The notes under the pieces: generated by a model
Told to the model about the DNA's origin: nothing
Seen by the model: only the letters and a program-made list of their open reading frames with translations
Database searches by the model: none
Program-made: the position numbers and the translations under genes
Assembly (NCBI RefSeq): GCF_039614765.1
Contig: NZ_CP154879.1
Location: 310,001 to 374,000 of the forward strand
Reading direction: 5' to 3'
DNA: 64,000 nt
From: Castellaniella sp. MT123
GTDB taxonomy: Bacteria > Pseudomonadota > Gammaproteobacteria > Burkholderiales > Burkholderiaceae_B
In this document: positions 55,782-64,000 of the stretch, one piece after another
Layout: the number at the start of each line of letters is the position of its first letter
How positions within the stretch are numbered: position 1 is the stretch's first letter

Positions 55782-56045
55782 ATGTCTGGCGAACTATCCG
55801 GTCTGGATCGCGCGCGCCTGCGCTGGCGGGCGCGCCGCGGTCTGCTCGAAAACGATCTCATCATCACGCGTTTCCTGGATACCCACGAAGCGCAGCTGAG
55901 CGAGGGTGACGTTCGGGCACTGACGCAGCTTTTTGAAATGGGCGACAACGAATTGCTCGATGTCCTGCTGGGACGGTCTGATCTGTCCGGGGATTACGAT
56001 ACCCCGGACATCCGGCGGCTCGTCGCGCAAATGAAAGCGCTGTAA
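55782..56045 (+). CDS. sdhE: FAD assembly factor SdhE
   Basis: Small 87-aa helical protein that helps covalent flavinylation of SdhA. The key RGxxE motif is present in [16 protein letters not shown] (residues ~18-33), followed by [19 protein letters not shown]. Eight bases after sdhB and before gltA, as in other beta-proteobacteria. Confidence 0.94.
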   Translation: MSGELSGLDRARLRWRARRGLLENDLIITRFLDTHEAQLSEGDVRALTQLFEMGDNELLDVLLGRSDLSGDYDTPDIRRLVAQMKAL

Positions 56046-56067
56046 TTTAGAGTTTGAGGAAAATCAC

Positions 56068-57363
56068 ATGAAGCTATCCGACAAAAAAGCCACGCTCTCG
56101 TTCTCCGACGGCAGTCCCTCGGTCGAGTTCCCGGTATATCAGGGCACTGTGGGCCCGGATGTGATCGACATCCGCAAACTCTATGGCCAGACCGGAATGT
56201 TCACCTACGATCCGGGCTTCATGGCCACGGCGTCGTGCGAGTCGGCCATCACTTTCATCGATGGCGACAAGGGGCAGCTGCTGTACCGTGGCTATCCGAT
56301 CGATCAGCTCGCGCAGAAATGTGATTTCCTGACGATCTGCTACCTGATCATGAACGGCGAACTGCCGAACGCGCAGCAAAAGAGCGACTTCGACGACCTG
56401 GTCACGCATCACTCGCTGGTGCACGAGCAGATGCACACCTTCCTGCAGGGCTTCCGTCGGGATGCGCACCCGATGGCAGTCCTGACCGGGCTGGTGGGCG
56501 CGCTGTCCGCCTTCTACCATGACTCCACGGACATTACCAATCCGCATCATCGGGAAGTCTCCGCAATCCGCCTGATCGCGAAGATGCCGACGCTGGTGGC
56601 GATGGCCTACAAACATTCCCTGGGTCAGCCTTTCATCTATCCGAAGAACGATCTGTCGTACACCGGCAATTTCCTGCGCATGATGTTTGCCACGCCGTGC
56701 GACGACTATCAGGTCAACGAAGTCGTCGAACGGGCGCTGGATCGCATCTTCATCCTGCATGCCGACCATGAGCAGAATGCCTCGACCTCGACCGTGCGCC
56801 TGTGCGGTTCCTCGGGTACCAATCCATTTGCCGCGATCGCGGCCGGCGTGGCCTGCCTGTGGGGGCCCGCGCACGGGGGCGCCAACGAAGCCTGCCTGAA
56901 TATGCTGGAACATCTCCAGGCCAATGGCGGCGTGGCGAAGGTCGGCGAGTTCATGGAAAAGGTCAAGGACAAGAACTCGGGCGTGCGCCTGATGGGCTTC
57001 GGCCACCGGGTCTATAAAAACTACGACCCGCGCGCCAAGATGATGCAGGAAACCTGCCGCGAAGTGCTCGACGCACTGGGCCTGCACGACGACCCGTTGT
57101 TCAAGCTGGCCATGGAAGTCGAACGCATCGCGCTGGAAGACCCGTACTTCGTGGAACGCAAGCTGTACCCGAACGTGGACTTCTATTCAGGCATCGTGCA
57201 GCGCGCCATCGGTATCCCGACGTCGCTGTTCACGGCGATCTTCGCCCTGGCTCGCACAGTGGGCTGGATCGCGCAATGGAACGAGATGCTGTCCGATCCC
57301 GACTACAAGATCGGCCGTCCGCGCCAGCTGTACACGGGCGCTGCGGTACGCGATGTGAAGTAA
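56068..57363 (+). CDS. gltA: Citrate synthase (type II)
   Basis: First enzyme of the TCA cycle, 431 aa. The hexameric type II form is indicated by the N-terminal beta domain ([23 protein letters not shown], in part) and length. Catalytic residues appear in [36 protein letters not shown] and [16 protein letters not shown]. The [14 protein letters not shown] segment is standard. Last gene of the sdh operon, ended by the terminator at 57386-57419. Confidence 0.97.
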   Translation: MKLSDKKATLSFSDGSPSVEFPVYQGTVGPDVIDIRKLYGQTGMFTYDPGFMATASCESAITFIDGDKGQLLYRGYPIDQLAQKCDFLTICYLIMNGELPNAQQKSDFDDLVTHHSLVHEQMHTFLQGFRRDAHPMAVLTGLVGALSAFYHDSTDITNPHHREVSAIRLIAKMPTLVAMAYKHSLGQPFIYPKNDLSYTGNFLRMMFATPCDDYQVNEVVERALDRIFILHADHEQNASTSTVRLCGSSGTNPFAAIAAGVACLWGPAHGGANEACLNMLEHLQANGGVAKVGEFMEKVKDKNSGVRLMGFGHRVYKNYDPRAKMMQETCREVLDALGLHDDPLFKLAMEVERIALEDPYFVERKLYPNVDFYSGIVQRAIGIPTSLFTAIFALARTVGWIAQWNEMLSDPDYKIGRPRQLYTGAAVRDVK

Positions 57364-57385
57364 TTTCCTGCTGTCGCGGTAGCTA

Positions 57386-57419
57386 CAATGAAAACGGGCC
57401 ATCTGGCCCGTTTTCATTG
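57386..57419 (+). terminator. Intrinsic terminator after gltA
   Basis: CAATGAAAACGGGCC (57386-57400) and GGCCCGTTTTCATTG (57405-57419) form a perfect 15-bp stem with loop ATCT; the T-run lies in the right arm. Confidence 0.85.
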
Positions 57420-57508
57420 CCTGGTCGGGGGAGCCCGAAGGGCCGCCGAGCCCCTGGCCCAAACACTCCAGTCTTCGCACCAAACGTGTTTAAAACCCAG
57501 ATGAAGCC

Positions 57509-57536
57509 AAAAAACAGGCGGAGAACCTCCGCCTGT
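57509..57536 (-). terminator. Intrinsic terminator after maeB
   Basis: ACAGGCGGAG (57514-57523) pairs with CTCCGCCTGT (57527-57536) around a three-base loop; on the minus strand the stem is followed by a run of T (complement of 57509-57514). It lies 24 bp beyond the maeB stop. Confidence 0.85.
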
Positions 57537-57560
57537 CATACCGCTATCTGTGTTGATGGA

Positions 57561-59855
57561 TCAAACCGCTTGCCCCGCCTCCTGCTGCGCGTCCACCACC
57601 GCCAGCGCCGTCATGTTCACGATGCGGCGCACCGTCGAACTGGTCGTCAGGATGTGCACCGGGCGCGCTGCGCCCAGCAGCACCGGCCCCATCGCCACCC
57701 CGTGGCTGCCCGTCATCTTCAGCATGTTGTAGGTGATGTTGCCCGCATCCAGGTTCGGCATGATCAGCAGATTGGCCGGTCCCTTCAGCGTGGTATCGGG
57801 ATAGGCCTTCGTACGGATCGATTCGGACAATGCCGAGTCGGCATGCATTTCGCCATCGACTTCCAGATTTGGGGCGCGTTCGGCGATCAACCGCCGGGCT
57901 TGCGCCATCTTGCGCGACGAATCCGAGGGGCGGCTGCCAAAGTTGGAATGCGAGAGCAGGGCGATCTTCGGGACGACGCCGAAGCGGCGGACCTCCTCGG
58001 CGGCCAGGATCGTCATGTCGGCGATCTGCTCGGCGCTGGGGTCTTCGTTCACGTGCGTGTCGCAGACGAACAACGTCTGGGTCGGCAGCATCAGCACATT
58101 CATGGCCGCGAACGTACCGGCGGTTGGCTTCAGGCCGATGACCTCCTCGACGTACTTCAGCTGATTGTCAAAGCGGCTGGCGACGCCGCAGATCATGGCG
58201 TCGGCGTCTCCGCTTTGCAGCAGCATGACGCTGATCAGCGAGTTGTGCTTGCGCACCATGGCCTTGGCGATGTCGGGCGTGACGCCCTCGCGCCCGCGCA
58301 GCTTGTAGTAGGCGCCCCAGGTTTCGTTGAAGCGGGCGTCGTTTTCCGGATCCACGACCTCGATGTTCTGGCCCGGCACCAGGCGCAGGCCGAACTTCTG
58401 GATGCGCATGTTGATCACGGACGGACGGCCCACCAGGATCGGGAAGGCGAGCTTTTCGTCCAGCACCGTCTGAGCGGCGCGCAGAACGCGTTCGTCCTCG
58501 CCGTCGGCGTAGACCACGCGCTTGGGGGCGGCCTTGGCCTGGCGGAACAGGGGCCGCATCAGCTGTCCGGAGTGATAGACGATGCTCATCAGGGACTGAC
58601 GGTAGGCGTCCATGTCCTCGATCGGGCGCCGAGCGACGCCTGATGCGGCGGCGGCCTCGGCCACTGCGGGAGCGATCTGGATGATCAGGCGTGGGTCGAA
58701 GGGCTTTGGAATGATGTAGTCCGGCCCGAAGCTCAGGTCCTGGTCGGCATAGGCGCCGGCGACTTCCGCGCTGCTTTCGGCCTCGGCCAGCTCGGCGATC
58801 GCCTTGACGCAGGCCAGCTTCATTTCCTCGTTGATGACCGTGGCGCCGCAGTCCATGGCGCCGCGGAAGATGAAGGGAAAGCACAGGACGTTGTTGACCT
58901 GGTTCGGATAGTCCGAGCGGCCGGTCGCGACGATGCAGTCCGGGCGGGCCGCCTTGGCGTCCTCAGGACGAATTTCCGGGTCGGGGTTGGCTAGTGCCAG
59001 GATGAACGGGCGATCCGCCATGCTGCGCACCATGTCCTGCGTCAGCACGCCCGGTGCGGAACAGCCCAGGAAGACATCCGCACCCTTGCAGATGTCGGCC
59101 AGGGTGCGGGCGTCGGTTTGCTGGGCGTAACGGGCCTTGTTGGGTTCCATGTTTTCGTCGCGGCCCTGCCAGATTACACCGCGGGAATCCACGACGAAGA
59201 CGTTCTTCTGTGAGACGCCCAGTTTGACCATCAGGTCCAGGCAGGCGATGGCGGCGGCGCCGGCGCCTGAGCAGACCAGCTTGACCTCGCCGATCTTTTT
59301 GCCGACGACCTTCAAGCCGTTGAGGACGGCGGCCGAGGAGATGATGGCGGTGCCGTGCTGGTCGTCATGAAAGACAGGGATCTTCATGCGCTCGCGCAGC
59401 TTCTTTTCAATGTAGAAGCACTCGGGCGCCTTGATGTCTTCCAGGTTGACGCCGCCCAGCGTGGGTTCCAGCGCGGCGATGATGTCGACCAGCTTGTCGG
59501 GATCGTGTTCGGCGAGCTCGATGTCGAAGACGTCGATGCCGGCGAATTTCTTGAACAGGCAGCCCTTGCCTTCCATGACGGGTTTGGCCGCCAGCGGGCC
59601 GATGTTGCCCAGGCCCAGCACGGCCGTGCCGTTGGTGATCACGCCCACCAGATTGGCGCGCGAGGTGTATTTGGCGGCCGCCGATTCGCCTTCCGCGTGA
59701 ATGGTCATGCTGGCGGCGGCTACGCCGGGCGAGTAGGCCAGCGACAGGTCGTCCTGATTGGCCAGCGGCTTCGTGGGGACGACGGAGATTTTTCCGGGGG
59801 TCGGGAATGCGTGGTAGTCGAGCGCCATTTTGGCGCGATCGTCTTTCAGATCCAT
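57561..59855 (-). CDS. maeB: NADP-type malic enzyme with phosphotransacetylase-like domain
   Basis: Malic enzyme, 764 aa, decarboxylating malate to pyruvate. The malic domain occupies the first ~160 residues ([46 protein letters not shown] in parts, [14 protein letters not shown]), the NAD(P) domain follows ([17 protein letters not shown]), and from about residue 430 comes a PTA/PTB domain ([38 protein letters not shown]) that in this family is regulatory, acetyl-CoA-sensitive and not an active transferase. It lies between gltA and sucA on the opposite strand, connecting TCA intermediates to pyruvate. Confidence 0.95.
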   Translation of the reverse strand: MDLKDDRAKMALDYHAFPTPGKISVVPTKPLANQDDLSLAYSPGVAAASMTIHAEGESAAAKYTSRANLVGVITNGTAVLGLGNIGPLAAKPVMEGKGCLFKKFAGIDVFDIELAEHDPDKLVDIIAALEPTLGGVNLEDIKAPECFYIEKKLRERMKIPVFHDDQHGTAIISSAAVLNGLKVVGKKIGEVKLVCSGAGAAAIACLDLMVKLGVSQKNVFVVDSRGVIWQGRDENMEPNKARYAQQTDARTLADICKGADVFLGCSAPGVLTQDMVRSMADRPFILALANPDPEIRPEDAKAARPDCIVATGRSDYPNQVNNVLCFPFIFRGAMDCGATVINEEMKLACVKAIAELAEAESSAEVAGAYADQDLSFGPDYIIPKPFDPRLIIQIAPAVAEAAAASGVARRPIEDMDAYRQSLMSIVYHSGQLMRPLFRQAKAAPKRVVYADGEDERVLRAAQTVLDEKLAFPILVGRPSVINMRIQKFGLRLVPGQNIEVVDPENDARFNETWGAYYKLRGREGVTPDIAKAMVRKHNSLISVMLLQSGDADAMICGVASRFDNQLKYVEEVIGLKPTAGTFAAMNVLMLPTQTLFVCDTHVNEDPSAEQIADMTILAAEEVRRFGVVPKIALLSHSNFGSRPSDSSRKMAQARRLIAERAPNLEVDGEMHADSALSESIRTKAYPDTTLKGPANLLIMPNLDAGNITYNMLKMTGSHGVAMGPVLLGAARPVHILTTSSTVRRIVNMTALAVVDAQQEAGQAV

Positions 59856-60166
59856 GGTTGCAAATGCTCCTGCTGGTTCCAGTCGTATTGTGGTGTGCCG
59901 TCATGATCGCGGGGCTGGTCGCGATCCGGGCAAGTGTTTGTTAATACCAACGCCAATCTCGTGAAAAGGGGCATTGACCGGGCGTTTTGGGCTGGTCAGT
60001 TTATACCCGTGTAGCAAGACGGGTATACTTTAGCCCTAATACGGCTTATGTAAGGCGTCGTACTCCAGCCTTCTGCCCCTGCTATCCGCTCATCGGTCTG
60101 GCCGAGCCGCGGAAGGTTTTTCAATCTGCATCGTTCGGGTGAAGCACCCGTCAGGTGAAGCGCACA
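59856..60166. other. Divergent maeB/sucA control region
   Basis: 311 bases without a gene. A perfect 9-bp inverted pair TATACCCGT (60002-60010) / ACGGGTATA (60019-60027) overlaps a possible -10 TATACT at 60024-60029 reading toward sucA, so a bound repressor there could block transcription. The rest of the sucA leader (about 135 nt) shows only weak local pairing. No other feature is seen. Confidence 0.5.
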
Positions 60167-63046
60167 ATGTCTACGGAACTTGAACTTCAGTCCAACTCTT
60201 ATCTGTTCGGGGCCAATGCCCCCTACGTAGAAGACCTCTACGAAGCCTATCTCGATAACCCGGGTTCCATTCCAGACCAGTGGCGCACCTACTTCGATCA
60301 GCTCCAGCACCAGCCGGCCGCTGATGGCCGCGAAGCCACCCGCGATCAGGCTCACGCCCCCATTATCGCGTCGTTTGCGCAGCGCGCCCGCGAAAACACC
60401 TTCCAGATCCGTCCGGCTCAGGCATCCGACCAGGCTTTGGCCATCGCCGGCAAGCAGGTCTATGTGCAGTCCATCATTGCCGCGTACCGCTCGATGGGTA
60501 CGCGCATTGCCCAGCTCGACCCCCTGAAGCGCAGCGAGCGCCCCCAGATTCCCGAACTCGATCCGGCTTTCTATGGCCTGTCCGAGGCCGACCTGGATCA
60601 AATCTATTCGGCTACCAATACGTACTTCACCAAAGCCGACACGATGACCATGCGGGACATCATCAAGGCGCTGCAAGACACGTATTGCCGCAACATCGGC
60701 GCCGAGTTCATGTATATCGCCGATCCGGCCGTCAAGCGCTGGATCCAGGAACGTCTGGAATCCACCCTGGGCGTGCCCGAGTTCACGGTCGAGCAAAAGC
60801 GCAATATCCTGAAACAGGTCACCGAAGCCGAAGGCCTGGAACGCTTCCTGCACACCAAATATGTCGGCCAGAAGCGCTTTTCCCTCGAAGGCGGTGAAAG
60901 CTTCATCGCCGCCATGGACGAAGTCGTCAACCACGCCGGCGAGAACGGCGTACAAGAGATCGTCGTCGGCATGGCGCACCGCGGCCGTCTGAACCTGCTC
61001 GTCAACGTCATGGGCAAGATGCCAAGCGACCTGTTTGCCGAATTCGAAGGCAAGCACACGCAAGCGCTCAGCGATGGCGACGTCAAATATCACAACGGCT
61101 TTTCCAGCGATCTGTCCACGCGTGGCGGTCCGTTGCACCTGTCCCTGGCATTCAATCCGTCCCACCTCGAAATCGTCAACCCGGTGGTCGAAGGCAGTGT
61201 GCGCGCGCGCCAGGACCGGCGCGCCGATCCCGAAGGCGATCAGGTGCTGCCCGTGCTGGTGCACGGTGATGCCGCCTTTGCCGGCCAGGGTGTGGTCATG
61301 GAAACCCTCAATCTCGCCCAGACGCGCGGTTATGGTACGGGCGGTACGCTGCACATCGTCATCAACAATCAGATTGGCTTCACGACGTCCGACCCGCGCG
61401 ACACGCGTTCCACTACGTATTGCACCGATGTGGTCAAAATGATCGAAGCGCCGGTCTTCCACGTCAATGGCGACGATCCCGAGGCCGTGGTGTTCGTCAC
61501 CAAACTCGCGCTCGATTACCGCCTGAAGTTCCGGCACGACGTGGTGGTGGACATCGTCTGTTTCCGCAAACTGGGCCACAACGAACAGGACACGCCGTCC
61601 TTGACCCAGCCGCTCATGTACAAGAGCATCGGCAAGCACCCCGGCACCCGCAAGGTATACGCCGATCGCCTCGTGGCGCAAGGCGCGCTGGCCGAGGGCG
61701 AGCCCGACGAAATGGTCAAGAACTACCGGCAGCTGATGGAAGATGGCCAGCGCACGGTGGAACCGGTCCTGACCGACTACAAGAACAAATACGCGACCGA
61801 CTGGTCCCAGTTTCTGGGCGCCAAATGGACCGATCAGGCGGATACCGGCGTGCCGCTGGCCGAACTGACCCGGATCGGCGAAAAGCTCACCCAGGTGCCC
61901 GAAGGCTTCACCGTACATCCGCTGGTCAACAAGCTGCTGGGAGACCGTCTGGCGATGGCGCGCGGTGAACACCCGGTCGACTGGGGCATGGGCGAACATC
62001 TGGCCTTTGCCACGCTGGTCGCCAACGGCTACGCGATCCGCATCACCGGCCAGGATTCGGGGCGCGGCACGTTCACGCACCGCCACGCCGTGTTGCATGA
62101 CCAGAAACGTGAACGCTGGGATGCCGGCACCTACATCCCGCTGCAGAATGTGGCCGACAATCAGGCACCGTTCACGGTGATCGACTCGGTACTGTCCGAG
62201 GCCGCCGTGCTGGGCTTCGAATATGGCTACGCGACGGCGGAACCCAACATCCTGACCATCTGGGAAGCCCAGTTCGGCGACTTCGCCAACGGCGCCCAGG
62301 TCGTGATCGACCAGTTCATCGCCGCCGGCGAGGCCAAATGGGGTCGTGCCTGCGGTCTGACGCTGATGCTTCCGCATGGTTACGAAGGCCAGGGTCCGGA
62401 ACACTCGTCCGCTCGCATCGAACGTTTCCTGCAACTGTGCGCCGACAACAACATGCAGGTCGTGCAACCCACCAGCGGCGCGCAGATCTTCCACCTGCTG
62501 CGCCGCCAGATGATCCGCCAGTTCCGCAAGCCGCTGGTGATCTTCACGCCGAAGTCCCTGCTGCGCAACAAGAACGCGGCATCCCCCCTGGAAGACCTGG
62601 CCAACGGCAGCTTCCAGCCGGTGATCGGCGAGGTCCTCGCCGACATCGTGCCGACCGACATCAAGCGCGTGCTGGTGTGCTCCGGCAAGGTCTACTACGA
62701 TCTGGTGCATGCCCGTGACGAGCAGGGCCGCAAGGACGTGGCCATCATCCGCATCGAACAGCTGTACCCGTTCGCCCATAAGTCCTTCCAGACCGAACTG
62801 CAGAAATATCCCAACGCCACGGAACTGGTCTGGGTGCAGGACGAACCGCAGAACCAGGGCCCATGGTTCTATGTGCAGCACCATCTCTACGAGAACATGA
62901 ACGACGGTCAGAAGCTTGGCTACGCCGGTCGTGCGGCCTCGGCATCGCCCGCGGTGGGTTACATGGCCAAGCACCAGGAGCAGCAGCGCGCCCTGATCGA
63001 ACAGGCGTTTGCGCCGAAACTGAAAAGCTTCTCGCTGATCAAGTAA
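60167..63046 (+). CDS. sucA: 2-oxoglutarate dehydrogenase E1 component
   Basis: Thiamine-diphosphate-dependent E1 of the 2-oxoglutarate dehydrogenase complex, 959 aa. N-terminal E2-binding segment NSYLFGANAPYVEDLYEAYL, GMAHRGRLNLLVNVMGK, FNPSHLEIVNPVVEGSVRARQ (in part), the TPP motif GDAAFAGQGVVMETLNLAQ with NNQIGFTTSDP, and C-terminal EAQFGDFANGAQVVIDQFI and MLPHGYEGQGPEHSSARIERFLQ are intact. ATG 60167 is preferred to a GTG 12 bases upstream because protein homology begins there. sucB follows after 40 bp. Confidence 0.97.
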   Translation: MSTELELQSNSYLFGANAPYVEDLYEAYLDNPGSIPDQWRTYFDQLQHQPAADGREATRDQAHAPIIASFAQRARENTFQIRPAQASDQALAIAGKQVYVQSIIAAYRSMGTRIAQLDPLKRSERPQIPELDPAFYGLSEADLDQIYSATNTYFTKADTMTMRDIIKALQDTYCRNIGAEFMYIADPAVKRWIQERLESTLGVPEFTVEQKRNILKQVTEAEGLERFLHTKYVGQKRFSLEGGESFIAAMDEVVNHAGENGVQEIVVGMAHRGRLNLLVNVMGKMPSDLFAEFEGKHTQALSDGDVKYHNGFSSDLSTRGGPLHLSLAFNPSHLEIVNPVVEGSVRARQDRRADPEGDQVLPVLVHGDAAFAGQGVVMETLNLAQTRGYGTGGTLHIVINNQIGFTTSDPRDTRSTTYCTDVVKMIEAPVFHVNGDDPEAVVFVTKLALDYRLKFRHDVVVDIVCFRKLGHNEQDTPSLTQPLMYKSIGKHPGTRKVYADRLVAQGALAEGEPDEMVKNYRQLMEDGQRTVEPVLTDYKNKYATDWSQFLGAKWTDQADTGVPLAELTRIGEKLTQVPEGFTVHPLVNKLLGDRLAMARGEHPVDWGMGEHLAFATLVANGYAIRITGQDSGRGTFTHRHAVLHDQKRERWDAGTYIPLQNVADNQAPFTVIDSVLSEAAVLGFEYGYATAEPNILTIWEAQFGDFANGAQVVIDQFIAAGEAKWGRACGLTLMLPHGYEGQGPEHSSARIERFLQLCADNNMQVVQPTSGAQIFHLLRRQMIRQFRKPLVIFTPKSLLRNKNAASPLEDLANGSFQPVIGEVLADIVPTDIKRVLVCSGKVYYDLVHARDEQGRKDVAIIRIEQLYPFAHKSFQTELQKYPNATELVWVQDEPQNQGPWFYVQHHLYENMNDGQKLGYAGRAASASPAVGYMAKHQEQQRALIEQAFAPKLKSFSLIK

Positions 63047-63086
63047 TCCGACAACCTCAAAGACAGACAAACCGGAAAAATACATT

Positions 63087-64000
63087 ATGGCCATTACTGA
63101 AGTCCTCGTTCCGCAGCTTTCCGAATCCATCTCCGAAGCCACCTTGCTGAACTGGAAGAAGCAGCCTGGCGAGGCCGTCCAGGCCGACGAGATCCTGATC
63201 GAGGTCGAGACCGACAAGGTCGTCCTTGAAGTCCCCGCGCCCGCCTCGGGCGTGCTGGCTGAAATCGTGAAGGGCGACGGCAGCACTGTGGTCGCCGGCG
63301 AGGTTCTGGCGCGCATCGACACGGCAGCCAAGGCCGCCGAAGCCCCCAAGGCTCCGGCTCCAGCTCCCGTTGCGGCCGCCGCCGCGCCGGCCGCCGCGCC
63401 GGTTGCGAAATCCTCGGTGGCTTCCCCCGCCGCCGGCAAGATCCTGTCCGAAAAGGGCATCGATCCGGCCACCCTCGAAGGCACAGGCCGCGGCGGTCGC
63501 GTGACCAAGGCTGATGCCCTGAATGCGGGTGCGGCCACCGCCCCGGCGGCTGTCGCAGCACCGGCCGCGCCGGTTCCGGTCAACCTGGACGGCCGCCCCG
63601 AACAGCGCGTACCCATGAGCCGCCTGCGTGCCCGCGTGGCCGAGCGCCTGCTCCAGTCGCAGTCGGAGAACGCCATCCTGACGACCTTCAACGAGGTCAA
63701 CATGCAGGCCATCATGGACTTGCGCAAGAAATACAAGGACCAGTTCGAAAAAGAACACGGTGTGAAGCTCGGCTTCACGTCCTTCTTCGTCAAGGCGGCC
63801 GTGGCCGCCCTGAAGCGCTACCCGGTCGTCAATGCCTCGGTCGACGGCAAGGACATCATCTATCACGGGTATTTCGACATCGGTGTGGCCGTCGGCAGCC
63901 CCCGCGGCCTGGTCGTCCCCATCTTGCGCAATGCCGATCAGCTGTCGCTGGCCGATATCGAAAAGCAGATCGCCGACTTCGGTCGCCGCGCGCAGGACGG
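63087..64000 (+). CDS. sucB: 2-oxoglutarate dehydrogenase E2 component (partial, runs off window)
   Basis: Dihydrolipoyl succinyltransferase; the first ~304 residues are present. Lipoyl domain at residues 1-77 with the lipoylated lysine in EVETDKVVLEVPAP, an Ala/Pro-rich linker (about 80-107), the E1/E3-binding domain (PAAGKILSEKGIDPATLEGTG, then GRGGRVTKAD), a second Ala/Pro linker, and the start of the catalytic domain (RVPMSRLRARVAERLLQSQS, LGFTSFFVKAAVAALKRYP, DIGVAVGSPRGLVVPILRNAD). The catalytic HxxxD end lies outside the window. Confidence 0.97.
   Translation, partial: MAITEVLVPQLSESISEATLLNWKKQPGEAVQADEILIEVETDKVVLEVPAPASGVLAEIVKGDGSTVVAGEVLARIDTAAKAAEAPKAPAPAPVAAAAAPAAAPVAKSSVASPAAGKILSEKGIDPATLEGTGRGGRVTKADALNAGAATAPAAVAAPAAPVPVNLDGRPEQRVPMSRLRARVAERLLQSQSENAILTTFNEVNMQAIMDLRKKYKDQFEKEHGVKLGFTSFFVKAAVAALKRYPVVNASVDGKDIIYHGYFDIGVAVGSPRGLVVPILRNADQLSLADIEKQIADFGRRAQD

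Noticed and set aside
59996-63793. A 1265-codon open frame on the minus strand opposite sucA and sucB
   Set aside because: The plus strand encodes intact SucA and SucB with all motifs; the minus frame has no recognisable domain and is a by-product of high GC third positions.

Overview
The window is about 64 kb of GC-rich bacterial chromosome, most likely from a denitrifying betaproteobacterium of the order Burkholderiales (Alcaligenaceae-like). The grounds are gene content and order: mdh / gntR / sdhCDAB-sdhE-gltA / sucAB next to acnB and prpBCD, an EF-P with arginine at position 32 beside its rhamnosyltransferase earP, a DUF2863 gene, and a nosRZDFYLX cluster. The family-level placement is inference; no 16S gene is present. 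I found no insertion sequence, phage gene or CRISPR array.

Layout. 1-7.5 kb: a 5'-truncated heavy-metal-type response regulator running off the left edge, a class I-like PPK2, a small secreted Met/Gly-rich protein, a large DUF748/AsmA-like protein, and a TrkH/KtrB-TrkA/KtrA potassium uptake pair. 7.5-13.8 kb: a TRAP transporter (dctP-dctQ-dctM), a GntR/FCD regulator, and the divergent 5-oxoprolinase genes pxpA and fused pxpB-pxpC. 13.8-24.9 kb, the most unusual part: a LysR regulator, an MFS transporter, then a cysteine hydrolase of the N-carbamoylsarcosine amidase type, hyuA-hyuB (ATP-dependent N-methylhydantoinase/oxoprolinase family), a second MFS transporter, a second hydrolase copy identical in protein sequence, and an orphan amino-acid-type binding protein. 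The MFS1 gene and both hydrolase copies share an upstream element with the same internal spacing, suggesting one regulon. This looks like a catabolic locus for a cyclic or N-carbamoyl amide such as N-methylhydantoin (a creatinine breakdown product); the substrate is inferred.

25-34.2 kb: tRNA-Arg(ACG), then nosX(apbE)-nosL-nosY-nosF-nosD-nosZ-nosR on the minus strand, a complete Tat-type nitrous oxide reductase operon with a good FNR/DNR-like box and -10 before nosR. 34.3-42.5 kb: housekeeping genes (AAG-type DNA glycosylase, adenine/adenosine deaminase, DUF423, AidB-like acyl-CoA dehydrogenase, thermonuclease-like protein, DUF1178, efp, earP, DUF2863).

42.7-64 kb: a central-carbon supercluster. 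Minus strand: acnB, ompW-like, GNAT, prpD, prpC, prpB, mdh. Plus strand: a GntR/UTRA regulator, sdhC-sdhD-sdhA-sdhB-sdhE-gltA, and after minus-strand maeB, sucA and the start of sucB. One 21-bp operator-like palindrome occurs upstream of acnB and, as its exact reverse complement, between mdh and the GntR gene, so that regulator probably controls both the TCA and methylcitrate genes.
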